Shown: one piece after another, positions 37,424 through 49,043 of the stretch | How positions within the stretch are numbered: position 1 is the stretch's first letter | Layout: every line of letters starts with the position of its first letter | Source: Scleromitrula shiraiana | Taxonomy: Eukaryota; Ascomycota; Leotiomycetes; Helotiales; Sclerotiniaceae | Assembly (NCBI GenBank): GCA_028455995.1 | Contig: JABELC010000002.1 | Location: 3,658,001 to 3,722,000 of the forward strand | DNA length: 64,000 nucleotides | Direction of reading: 5' to 3' | Program-made: the position numbers and the translations under genes | Notes under the pieces: model-generated | Seen by the model: only the letters and a program-made list of their open reading frames with translations | Database searches by the model: none | What the model was told of the DNA's origin: nothing

Positions 37424-39779
37424 CTGCAAGTCCAGGTCTCAAGCGTTATCTCTGTTTTAGGAATTGCTGCTATTCAACTTACTCACAATGTCAAAAGAGT
37501 TTATGAGTTCTGGGAATCTATTCAAGAGCCACCTACTGAAGTTCAGGCAATATGTTCAGATTTGCATGTTATATCGAGTGTCCTAGTGGAGATCGAAGCC
37601 GAACAACAACTGTTCCAGCATCAATCGCCATCGACAGCTAAAGCCCTTGCTCGTTGTTCTCATATTCTAGCATCTCTTGATCAACTAAGAAATAAAATTG
37701 AACCTTATTCCCCGAATACGAGTCAAACGACGAGGAAATGGTGGGCGATGAAAGCTCTGTTCAAGATGGATAAGCTACAAAAGCTCCAAAAAGACTTGGA
37801 TTTTGCCAAATCGACATTAATATTGGCCCAACAACATACTTCTCAGTCAGTATATCCCCGCGAGTTTCTGTGCTCCTTAATAGATGTTTATTTGATATTC
37901 AATTATCATATATCCAAGCCTGGCTCTCTGTTTTAAACAAACAAGTTGAATTCCTATACTTTATACAGATATTTAAAACAAGTTGGCTTCAAAAAGTTTG
38001 AATATCTATATTTTGAATGAACATTCAGAAATTTATTAACTCACCTCAGCAATATCATGTTATACTGACGAACTCAGCCAGTTGATATTTCAAAATTATA
38101 AATTACAACAGCAGATTGCGAGCATAGTAGACGATGTCAAGTTTCAGTTGCAAGGGCCAGCATCAACAGTCATTACAACTACACCATGCGAGCATCCTGA
38201 AGTCAATCATCACCTCGAGGCGTTGCGGCGAGAATCAAAAGCCCTTGCTTCAAGTATCAAGAATCCCATGATGAGACTCGGCTTCGAGAAAGCTATGAAC
38301 TCGGCTACGTTCAAATTCTCGAGAAAAGATGTCTCCACCAACTTACACAAAAACACAACTGTACGGGGAAGAAAATCTCATTCCATCTACGGATATCATT
38401 ACAATTATACTTCGATTTTTGGACGCGTCTGCTTCCAGAGTAAGACTGTTACACACTGGGACGATACACGTTAAAACACAACAACCTTCAGTATGCACCC
38501 GTCCCATTTCTCATAACTCTGTGGCGTTAAATATGGTATCCAGTTAGCTTTGTCAACATCACTTGGTACTATTGGTCATACATTGGAAACATATAGAGCT
38601 GTTCTGGATGATTCTATAATCTTTTCATTATGCAAACAAGGACTTAACGACGCCATCGATTTACTATTCAAAGAAGGCCGCGCGTCGCTAATAGATACAG
38701 ATTCTCGTAGGAAAACACCTTTTATTGTGTTGGGATCACTTAGGTAAGTTGTTAACAATAGTAAAAACGTATATATATTCATTGATGATCCTTTTCTTCG
38801 TATGAATATCACTTTGACGTGTTCTCTGAATATTTTACACTTGTCCGAGATCAGATCTCCACTAGTTTGGAAAGAGACCCCATTATCGGGAGTTTTTTTG
38901 CTCTTATCGAATCTCAAGATTGTACCTACTCTCTCTTCTTGGCCCTGTAATATTGCGCTGGTCGGAATTCTCTCCTGGCCATTATCTTGCCTCCAGGATG
39001 AGATTGTCCGATCAAACAGATGCTATGAAGATCGTAATGCGACACGGAATTGACCTCCATGAGTCCACTATTCATTAATATACCGGGAATTTTGTTATTC
39101 ATGATGGATATGCTCTTAATACAATGACCTCACAGGCAATGCGATCATCCTTTTCATTCTTCAGATTGAGAAACACTCTACAAGTTTTAGATATAGACTT
39201 GGATACATTCACCAACAATGAGCTCAAAGAAAAGCCTTTGTCCAATGCAGGCTGGACCCTAGAAAGTCTTCGTTCGCTCTTCGATCTTGATTATATACCA
39301 TCAGTTCTTCCATAATTTTCCTGCTCACACACGTGTTGATTGGGTCGTTCGACACCTCTCACTGACTGGGACATTCTGAATCTTAATGCGAGTGTAGATT
39401 CTATAGAAGTGTCCTGGGAGCTAATGCTGGAGAAATTGAAATTAAGGAGTTCATCATCTAATAGTATTCATGATATCTTCGAGAGAGAAACGAGGATATT
39501 GCGAAATACAAGGATGAAGATGGAAAAGTTTGCTTCTTTTGTCGTGATGAAAAACGTTATCCGGATGGTTGTATGATATCACCAGTTGTTCGCTGTGTTA
39601 GCGAGAGGGGAACACCTTATTGGGCTTTTCGGCCTGGAACTGAGTATCGAAGTGAGTCACATGAGGGCAATGATGACGAAGAAGAGGAGGAGGAGGAGGA
39701 GGAGGAGGAGGAGGAAAAGGATGGAGATGATGATGAGGATGAGGATGGAGACGATTCAGTATTTCTACTTTCTTTCTGA
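37424..39779 (+). pseudogene. Degenerate gene: fungal NLR-associated N-terminal domain (PigL_N/HeLo-like) plus ankyrin-like region
   Basis: Exon 1 (about 37424-37845) encodes SSVISVLGIAAIQLTHNVKRVYEFW and helices, the kind of N-terminal domain seen in fungal STAND/ankyrin proteins. A 232-bp intron joins it to exon 2 from 38078 (QLIFQNYKLQQQIASIVDDVKFQLQG). At about 38325 the sensible frame jumps: FKFSR continues as MSPPTYTKTQLYGEENLIPSTDIITI in another frame. A third frame holds DDSIIFSLCKQGLNDAIDLLFKEGRASLIDTDSRRKTP (38595-38720), an ankyrin-like unit. The rest is scattered: RLSDQTDAMKIVMRHGIDLHEST (about 38999-39068), GWTLESLRSLFDLDYIP (39250), then a frame change near 39490 leading to EDIAKYKDEDGKVCFFCRDEKRYPDGC and an acidic tail. 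At least four breaks make a working protein unlikely. The family assignment is from pattern memory. Confidence 0.6.
39682..39765. repeat. GAG/GAT trinucleotide repeat
   Basis: A run of GAG and GAT triplets coding for an acidic stretch at the 3' end of the degenerate gene. Expansion is in frame with the local reading frame. Confidence 0.8.
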
Positions 39780-40690
39780 TATTGCTCTAAGAAACCGTCA
39801 AATTTCAAACTTTCTTCGGTCTTCTGTTAGTGCTTTTGGGGAAAACCAACTCAATTCGAGTGATTCTTGGATATCTAAGAATACCTATTTCTCATATCTT
39901 CTTAAAATTTTTGAGAGCTTACCGGTATCTAAAATTCCCTAAAATTTAACAGTTTATTTATTTTGCCACCATATCCAAAACAAATAAACAACTTAAACAT
40001 CATCATTCTATACAAAGAAAAAATAAATCATCCATCTTTCCCACTCTCATTATATATATACATACTCATACTCCTCATCTCATCCTGACCCATCCTGTCC
40101 CATCCTGTCCCATCCCATCACATTCTCTCCATCTATCCATCATACATTCACCACCAAAAATCCGATTATTCTTCAGAAGGAAAGATAAATCTTCCCTAGT
40201 AATCCCATTACATTACTATTACCATTACGTACATATATACCCAAACTCCATATCCCAATCCATACTCTCTCCCCTACATATCCAACAAGCAAGCTTCCAC
40301 CAACTAGCCATTCAAATCCACAACCAGCGAAATAAAATAAAATAAAATAAAATACGACACAAATCGAACTCAAACAACAAGATCACCACATAAACCAATA
40401 CAGATCCAAATCCAATTCAAATCCAAAACCAAATAATCAAAACATCCAATTATCTAATTCCCATCCCACTCTAAAAAAAAAACTAAAATTCTAGCCCTCA
40501 TCCTCATCCTAATCCTCATTCGAGAGAACGAAAAGGAGAAATCAAGGGTCTATTTGAGAACATTCTTTGATTAAAATATTCATTTACTATGAATAATATC
40601 ATATTATATGTGCCCACCCACTCAAACAACAATCATTCTATTCGTATCAATTTTCAAATATAACCGACATTTATCGACTAGTCTAAATCT
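39780..40690. other. Intergenic DNA between convergent units
   Basis: AT- and C-rich low-complexity DNA with CATCC repeats (40080-40120) and AAAAT repeats (about 40330-40352). No gene seen. The right part is the CutC 3' flank. Confidence 0.5.
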
Positions 40691-42197
40691 TCATATCTTG
40701 CTTTTTTTCTCCCTCCCTCCCTCTTCCTCTCCCACGCACGATCGATCCATACACCCCCTTAAAGCCCTCACCTCCTCTATATCTATCATCTCCCCTCCAT
40801 CCAAGACACCACCACTATGTATCCAATCCAAATCCAAATCCAAATCCAAATCCAGATGCAGATGCAGATCCAGCAGCCCGAGAATCAAGCCCCCGACATT
40901 CCCGCTTCGTATACCGCCTCCTGCTATTATTTCTATTCTTTTATTCTTGTTTCTCTTCTTATCATTACCCTCTCCTTTTTCATACCCATCACCATACCCA
41001 TCATGCAAACCCGGATTTAAAGTAGATGTTAACCTCGAGTTCAAAATTAACTCCCTAAGCATCTCTCTCCCTTCAACTGCTGTCCTCGCACCGCCGGATG
41101 TGAGCACGGCTGTGAAATTTAGGTTTTGGAGCTGAAGAATCTTGTTAGTTGTGCTTTGTGCTTTTGTTATCTCGTTTTGTTAAATCTTTCTCGTAATCTT
41201 ATTGAATAAATGAATAGATGAATAAATGAATAGATTCCCGCTTCTCTCTTTTACTATTCACTGCCGCTTTTGTCTTCATTTTCACCATCGTAGTAATCAA
41301 TGTACTCGATAAATAATGCAAATTGTTAAATATAAAACAGAACAGAACAGAACAAAATGATATGATATGACATCAGATAAAGGAATACAATAAATAAATC
41401 TCAAAAAAAAAGAAAAAAAGAAGAGGAAACAAACTCACCACACCCAATTCCCTCCCCATATCCTCCCTACTAATCCTATCAAAAGCCCTATGGAATGTAC
41501 ATCTAATTTCCTCCCCCACCTCTCCTTCTTTCCCCTCCATACCCTCCCTAGCAACCCTCACCAACTCCCCACACCTTTCTTTATCAACTCTCAACCGCCC
41601 CTTCCCTTTCCCATCTCCTCCTTCCCTCCTCTCCCCCTTACCATCAACCCCGCCATCCCCACCATCCCCACCATCCTCATCATCCCTCAAAATCCCAAAA
41701 ACAAACCCCCTCGCCCCCACCCTCCTAAAATCCCGTATCTGCTCTTTCATAACCTCAAACTCATCATCTCCTACTCTAAACCCGCGCTTACTATTATCCA
41801 CCGGACGAATCATAACATTAACCTCCACGCCGGATCTTCTTTCCCAATCACAATCACCATCACCATCACCATCACCATCACCAGATTGGTATTCCACATC
41901 ACAAGATCCCTCTATCCCCCCACCATCATTTCCATAGACAGGGACCTGAATCCGCGAAGATTCTTCCATCTGGTCCAGCGACCCCTTGGGTGGCTGAGAA
42001 CGAGAATGCAGATGGTTCTTTAAAGCCAGAAAGTCGTCAAGTGCAGACGTGAGACCATCTGATGATTTGGAGTGACAGAGTTCGATTCTATGTGCTCCGT
42101 TGTCTACCGCGAGAAATGCAGATGCGAGGTTGAAGGTTGCGATTTCTAATTTTGGTTTAGAATAAGCTGGTTGCGAGTGCGATGGCGACGGCGGCAT
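40691..42197 (-). CDS. CUTC: CutC-family protein (copper homeostasis type TIM barrel)
   Basis: Two exons, read downwards: 42197-41439 and 41131-40691 (399 aa), joined across a 307-bp intron whose acceptor follows CAACTAACAAGATTCTTCAG. CutC proteins are small TIM barrels linked to copper handling; the reaction is still not settled. Conserved pieces are in order: LEIATFNLASAFLAVDNGAHRIELC, VEVNVMIRP, a GFVFGIL strand, CTFHRAFD, FTAVLTSGGARTAVEG, and IEIIAGGGIRSGNV. The protein is longer than the usual 230-280 residues. Acidic/glycine insertions coded by microsatellites (DGDGDGDG at about 41850-41882 and DGGDGGDGG near 41650) and a DLDLDLDL run (about 40825-40855) interrupt surface loops. Whether the expanded loops are tolerated is unknown. 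Confidence 0.88.
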
Positions 42198-42905
42198 TTT
42201 TGGAATGGGGATAGGTTTGAGTTGAGGGTGTGGATGTGGATGTGGATGTGGATGTGGATGTGGATGTGAATGTGAATGTGACTGTGAATAGATGAGAGTT
42301 GGGGGGGAAAGATAGAAGATGCAGAGAGTGTGGAATGAATATGCTATATATTAGAGTTATGGAAGATATGAAAAGGGTGTAAAATATCTGTCAAGTGGGT
42401 AAGGTAGGATGCTGTGAGGGGATGGACGGATGATATGATATGATATGATATAATCTAATATAACAGCAAGATCAAAGAGGAAAAAGATAGAATCCGGGGA
42501 AGATATAAGCAAGAAATATATGGAAAAATGCAGATAGATTGAAGGATAAACTAAATCAGACTTTCAATGATAGGTTCAAGCTCATAAGAAGCGAGATGGA
42601 TAAAACGAGGGTACCCAGATAAGAGAGTTGCAAAGTAGATACTATACTATGCTATGATTTTTTATAAGCAGACAAAGTAATTTAGAAACAGATACTCATA
42701 GATACACCAAGTAGGATCATTATATCTCTATCACCATCACCATCATCATCGTTATAATTGCCATATGTTCATTTACAACCCTATGGATAAATAATCAAGA
42801 TCGAGATTGAGATTGAGATTAGCGGAATCAGCTGATGTGCACGTGAGATGCTATACAGTTAAAAAGATATACAGTAGTAGGATATAAAAAGCTTAGAATA
42901 TCTAT

Positions 42906-42952
<47 letters not shown>

Positions 42953-43401
42953 TAGAGTAATATGGTGGTTGATTAGAATATTAGATTGTACTAATTGCGA
43001 TTTGTTTGTTTGTTTGTTTATTTAAATAAATATCCTGCTGCTGCTAGCGCTACATATATATACTCCATCCCAACCATTCAGCCTATATATATCAGCTCCT
43101 GAGAATAATCGAATCGAATCAAATCAAATCAAATCGCATAGTATACATACATACATACAAAGACCAACACTGACTGATACATAGTGTAAAGAAATTCATT
43201 TTACATAAAAGATCCAGATCCGCTTCCTCGTCATCTTCGCCCTTCTTCTTTGGAAATCTGTCGACTATCCCATCGATCTAATCAGTTATCTACAGCCGCT
43301 CTGCAAACTACAAATCGACTCCTCTTCACAAATATACATGATCTCCCCCCTCCCCATCTCCATCCACCCACTCACTCGCTCACTCACTCAAACAAACAAT
43401 C
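42198..43401. other. CutC upstream and CRH-like gene downstream flanks
   Basis: Contains GGATGT copies (about 42230-42265), a TTTA array (about 42903-42953) and a GTTT array (43005-43020). No gene seen. Confidence 0.5.
42903..42953. repeat. (TTTA)n microsatellite
   Basis: About 12 uninterrupted TTTA units. Confidence 0.92.
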
Positions 43402-44837
43402 CTAAAACCTCGAATAAGCCCCCCCACCACTATTCCCCCCAAACATCGGTTTTTGAGGATGTTGCAACAACCCCTCCCCCTGCGCCCTATTAAACTCCGG
43501 ACTCGTCGGACTCCACGCCCTCTCATTAACCAGCGTTGGACTCCTGGGTCCCCCATCAAGACTCACATTCCCCTGACCCATTCCACTCCCCATCCCCGCC
43601 GCACCACCCGCTCCTCCGCTCATCCCCACATACGCCGTATTAACGTCTCCAAAACCCCCCTTCCCACCATCTCTCAGCGCAATGTTATTCCCATACGCAT
43701 CTTGCTGTTGCTTCTCGATCAGCTGATTGTAGGCCTCGCGTTCCTGGCGTCCGTTGCGACGCTGGCGGAGGAATATAAAGAGGAAGGCTGAGATACCGAT
43801 GGCGGCGGCACCGCCGGCGCCGCAGTAGACGACTACTTTTGTGCCGGAGGAGAGGTTGTTCCATTTTTGAGAGAGGGTTTGGGAGGGGGTTGATTCTTTG
43901 GTTATGGTGTCTGCTACTGTGGAGTTGCCGCTACAGAGGAGGGTTGTGTAAGTAAGGAAGTTGCGAGTGGAAGATTGGGAAGGATGGGGGGATACAAAGA
44001 TGGGAAGGAAGGAATATCTTACCTTAATACTTTGATAGATTGCCAATCACCACTTTTATCCGTCCATTCATACGCAGATCCAGTACTGTAATCCTCGATC
44101 GCCGCACTCTGAACATACATCGTGAACGGAACCTTGGTGAAATCAGTTTCACCACCCGCCCACTCAATAGTCCCCTCACTATCACCCTTCGGATCACCCC
44201 CGGACCAAATTCCCAACCGAACCGTCATAGGAGTTTGCGGGAAATTCTTACCCCCAAGCGCATCCCCATATGCGAGTGTTCGTACCACTTTATCATCAAT
44301 CAACCACTCGATCCTCTCGGCCGTCCAATCAACCGTGTAATTGTGGAAACTAGCAGTTGGATCCGCACCAACAGGGTACCAGATGGCTCGATCATAGGAA
44401 GTGGTGTTTCCCTTTCCGAAATAGTTCGTCTCGGCGTGAGTGTTGTTTCCGCCTATAAATTCCCAGTCCACTTCATCCAAGTCGTCACTTTCCAATACAA
44501 TACTTGAGACTATACCGACGCCAGTAGCGGCTTTCATGTTGACTGTTACTCTTCCGAAGAAGATGTAGAATTTGGATTGAATGGTTGGTGATTGGCCTTG
44601 TTTGGCGATGATAAATTGGGCGCCATCATCACCGTAGGTGAGACTTCCAGCAGTGATGTTGAAGTAATCGGTTACGGTGGATGAGGTGTTGAAAACGAAT
44701 GTATGGTTTGTACCAAGTGCTGGATCATTGGGACATGTTGCATTGGTTGGGTTACAATCAGTCCAAGTTTGAGCTTGAACTATATGTGGTGAAAGAATGG
44801 ATACTCCGGCAAGGAGTAGAAGAGATTTGAATTGCAT
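43402..44837 (-). CDS. CRH-like GH16 chitin-glucan transglycosylase, membrane-anchored
   Basis: Two exons, read downwards: 44837-44023 and 43930-43402 (447 aa). Enzymes of this group (Crh1/Utr2 type) cut chitin and join it to beta-1,6- or beta-1,3-glucan in the wall. A signal peptide covers residues 1-22. The catalytic signature is DEVDWE at 121-126, giving nucleophile E122 and acid/base E126. Paired cysteines sit in the TDCNPTNATCP stretch. Several N-x-S/T sites are present. The C-terminus has a Ser/Thr-rich stretch, then VVVYCGAGGAAAIGISAFLFIFL as a membrane segment followed by RQRR and a roughly 125-residue cytosolic tail. That is type I membrane anchoring rather than the GPI anchor of the yeast members. 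No chitin-binding (CBM18) module is seen. Confidence 0.9.
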
Positions 44838-46010
44838 TGTTGCTTTTCCTCTCGAATTCGTTGGTTTTTTTCTCTTATTATTATTATTTGAAAGAATTTC
44901 GGGTTTGTAAACAGATAGAGATTGTTGTATAGTTAAGTATCAAAAGATTATATCAAACAAGTGTGAAATTGCAGATCAACTTTGGCTGGCGGTTATGATA
45001 ATTTCGATTCAATGAATGTGATGATACTTTTGCTATCCGCCTTTAAAGGCGAACGTGCAATTTGATGAAGGAAAGCAATGTGTAGAAACTACACAAAAAC
45101 AGAAAAGAAAAACGATCAAATGAAGGCGACGACGATAATATTTTCTTCCAAAGAATTATCAATCGAAGAGAGGGAAGGGAAGGAAAGGGAAGGAAAGGAA
45201 AGGGAAGGAAAGGAAAGGATTGAGATAATGAGAGATTAAAGGAAAGGGAGTACCAAATGGAATTGAAAGGATGGGATGAAAATGATAGAATAGGATAGGG
45301 TTAGGATTAGGATAGGATTAGGATTAAGATTAGGATTATGATTATGGATTATGATGGGGGAAATATCATGGGATGGATAGAAAAAATAGTCAAAAGTGGA
45401 TATTTATGAATTTTTGGTTCACAATCAATTATTAATAATTATTAGTAAATAATAACTCCTTGATTGCTTTGCTCCTATTTTTCTTAGAAGTTAGAATTTC
45501 TTAAAAAAAGAAGAAGAAGAAGAAGAAGAAAAAAGACTTGGGATCTCCAAATTAAGATAGAGCCCTAATAAGTCCTAAAGAGTTTCTGTTTCTCTACTCT
45601 AGTATAAGATCCAAGATCGAAGTCAAGGTGGACCCTCTTAGAAGGACCCTCTTTAAAAAGGACGTGTGTTCTTCTACCTGGTCAATAATATAATAAATAA
45701 TACTAATAAAGAACTCTGATCACTCATGTTCAGACTCCAAAGAGAATAGAAGTTACCGGATCAAGTAATGAGGTTTCATATTTAAGGGGATCAAGATATT
45801 AATCGAGTGCCTCTTCTTTTTGTTTTGTTTATGTTTACAAAAAGAGAGGTTTTATACGAGTCTACTCATTTTTGCTTTTTGGTATGATACAAGGGTGATT
45901 TTACTAGCGCCTTGGAAGAATCTTGGCACTTTTTTAATATAAATGATTGGTTAAAATCGATATTTTAAAGTAGTTGATTGGGTAAAATTTAAGCTTTTGA
46001 ACAAGCTTTT

Positions 46011-46065
46011 TAAAACATGTGATTTAAAACATGTGATTTAAAACATGTGATTTAAAACATGTGAT
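46011..46065. repeat. Four tandem copies of a 15-bp unit
   Basis: The unit TTTAAAACATGTGAT repeats about four times. It contains the palindromes TTTAAA and ACATGT. Confidence 0.9.
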
Positions 46066-46792
46066 CCAACAATATTATTAAAATAAAAGATCATAAAGAA
46101 GAGGCGGCGTGTCAGGGGACCTGACCCGATATTGAACTAAAATATCATACCCGTCCACTAACTAACTACTGGTTGGTTGGTGGGTGTAATACTCCATACA
46201 TACATACATACATACATACGCGGTACCTTACAGTAGTAGCTTGGCCCGTAAACTAATCGAAATATAGTAATCTATTTCTATTTCTATTCCCATTTCTATT
46301 TCTATTTCTATTCCATTTCAGTCAAAAGTCCTAAGAGTATGGTTTAATAATAGTTTGTCCTCTCTTCTTTTCGTATGAGATTGAATGGGGATTTAAATCA
46401 ATTTCAACATGGATTAATTATTCAGATGAACATGGTTGTAATCTTATAAACGGAAATGACTTGCCGTTCAAACAAACAAATAAATACATAAATAAATAAA
46501 CAGAGATTGGAGAGATTTCTTTTAGGAAGTGAAGCCCAGAAGATCTTCAATTATTGGATTACTATACTATACTATATATACTATACTATACTGTACTGTG
46601 CTATGCTGATCAAGGGGCAAAGATAGAAGTATGTACGGGTAGAACAAAACGATAGAAACAATAACCTAATAAGTTCTCGAAGATAAAGATAGAGATCAAT
46701 TGATATCTTTTAGAGTATAAATAGGACTTTCCTCGGCATACGCGGTCAAATTTAACTCTATTCTATCTATCAATCTACTCTCCTTTTTTTCA

Positions 46793-46835
46793 CCTAGCAC
46801 CTAGCACCTAGCACCTAGCACCTAGCACCTAGCAC
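46793..46835. repeat. CACCTAG heptamer array
   Basis: Six perfect copies of a 7-bp unit in intergenic DNA. Confidence 0.92.
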
Positions 46836-49043
46836 CATCACCCTAACGCTTTCCACCGGCTTTGGTATAAAGGAGGAAGCTTCACTACAGGACGTTTAAA
46901 ATTCTACTCCAAGGAATCATTGATTGTATTGTACTTCTGTATTTTAGATCTTACGGGTACAATACATCTCTTTCATTTCATTTCATATCATTTCAATCAT
47001 TCTTTTTGTGTGTTCTTTTAAAACTTAGACTCGATTACCACATCTATCATCAGACCAACTCATCGGGATCGAAAGACCTCTGATGTGGAGTGATTGATAT
47101 ACTGGTGTACTATACTATCAAAATATCACCTACATAGTATATATATATATAAATATATATACATCTTACTGCCAGTGCAGACTACATCTAGAAATCAACC
47201 AGAATATACAAAGTGCATACTAGTATCTCCATCAAATCCCAAAAGTTCACAGCGAGTACTTGAGTGATCATATGGAAGTGAATGGCCGAGAACTCTATGC
47301 TATGTTATATACAATAGTGTATATATCAATCTTCTGATTCTGGCTCGTATCACTTACTCCTTTCTTCTTCCCATCCATCTTTTCATATATATCTACATCT
47401 ACATCTACATCTACATCTACATCTCTATTAGCCATGCAAGGTAGATAGATAAACATCTTATCGTCACTTTACAAACATCCCCTCCGCAAACAAACAAACA
47501 AACAAACAAACAAACAATATCCCGCCACTCAAATGCATCCATCAAATACATCCCTCACCCGTCTCCCCTCCCCCTCCCACTCCCACTCCCACTCCCACTC
47601 CCAGCAGCCAGCGCCCATATGCTCGATATCCCTACATAGCACACATACCACAGCGACGAAACCACAACAGTCTCCGCTATCCCGATACGAAAGGTAACGA
47701 GCAGCGCGATCGTATAACCAGTATCCCCGATGAGATCAGGGAGGCGAATTTTAACTCCCCGGATAGTGATGAACCCGCTCCACTGGTTGAGAGACTAGTA
47801 TGTCGAGAGAGATTTGTAGATAGCTAGAAACCCCCCATCTCTCTGTTCGTTGCTATAGTAGTTGCAAATGGCGTCTGGATGCGGAGTTTGTTGTTTGAGT
47901 ATGGGATTTTAGGAGATGATGTTTGGTTATATTACTAGTATAGTAGTATCTGAAGATATGAAGATATGAAGATAAGAAGGAAGGTATTTTAATATTTGAG
48001 AGTAATCGAATGATTCATTCAATGTCCAGAATCTAAATAGATGGTCGAAATAAATTAGTTTATGATCATGATGTATCTCAATATCTATATATATATGTAT
48101 ATATATATATATAATATCAACAAAGAGATTTAAATACATCTATCCATCAATACAAAAAAACATTTCAATCATGATATCCAAAATTCAAATAAATATTCAT
48201 TCGAAGGACATATATATATATATATATATAAATAAAATATATCATCAATCATCAAATCACATGTAAATAATTAAGTAAATTTAACCTATAGTAGCATCAT
48301 GATTCTAAAGACCATCTCAGGCTTAACATCTACCACCTATCCATCCATCAATCAATAAATCAATCAATCAACACATAACAACAAAACAAGATACACAAAG
48401 ATAATAAAAGACCCATGCTAATAATGCGAATACATGGTAATTTTGGAAAAATGACTTGTTGTTTTATCATGATAGATAGATATATATATATATATATATA
48501 CAGGAACAATCAAAATATGATGAATGTTTTCTGTATTGAATTATTTAGGATAGGAAAATCTAAGAGGCAAAAAGACAAGTTTGAAATTGAAATGATAGAG
48601 TTTATGTATGATGGCATTGAACTGAAAAGGTGGGTTTGGTTTCCATTGCGCTCGAGTGAGCAAAGTCAGTTTTCATGCGTTTCAAGGGAACTCGAAATGA
48701 ATTTGATCATGTCAAATTGAATTAACGTGATCTCACGAAAACAGATATGAAGATTTGCAAACTGAAAGTAACATTTTATATTGTTTTAAAGTAAAAAGAT
48801 CCATTTTACCCGAAACCACCTTTAGAGTATATATGTACCGAAGAATTGAATTATCGAGGAAAGTATGTGAGCAAAAAGTTGTAGCTAGTTCGTCGTCTAA
48901 GCTCCAAAAGATCTAATCCACCGATAGTAGAAGGAAAAAGACAGCAAGAAAAATATAACATATAGAAGGACCTTTTAACACCTCCTGCCTCCACCCGTTA
49001 TCCCACCTGATTATCCATTATCATAGATATGTTAAAAAAAAGC

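Larger units (their letters stand above)
44838..49043. other. 4.2-kb gene-free region
   Basis: No coding gene recognised. The part next to 44838 is the promoter of the CRH-like gene, including a purine run GGAAAGGAAAGG (45170-45225). Other contents are TTAGGATTAGGA repeats (45296-45345), four copies of a 15-bp AT-rich unit (46011-46065), the CACCTAG heptamer array (46793-46835), CTACAT repeats (47392-47423), ACAA repeats (47487-47515) and CCCACT repeats (47575-47601). A TATAAA-like site lies near 46865. Confidence 0.6.

Noticed and set aside
41490..42023. Plus-strand frame of 177 codons opposite CutC
   Set aside because: It is an antisense shadow; the minus strand carries the conserved CutC motifs and splice sites.
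45296..45345. Telomere-like GGGTTAGGATTAGGA repeats
   Set aside because: They are short and degenerate (TTAGGA rather than TTAGGG), and genes lie on both sides.
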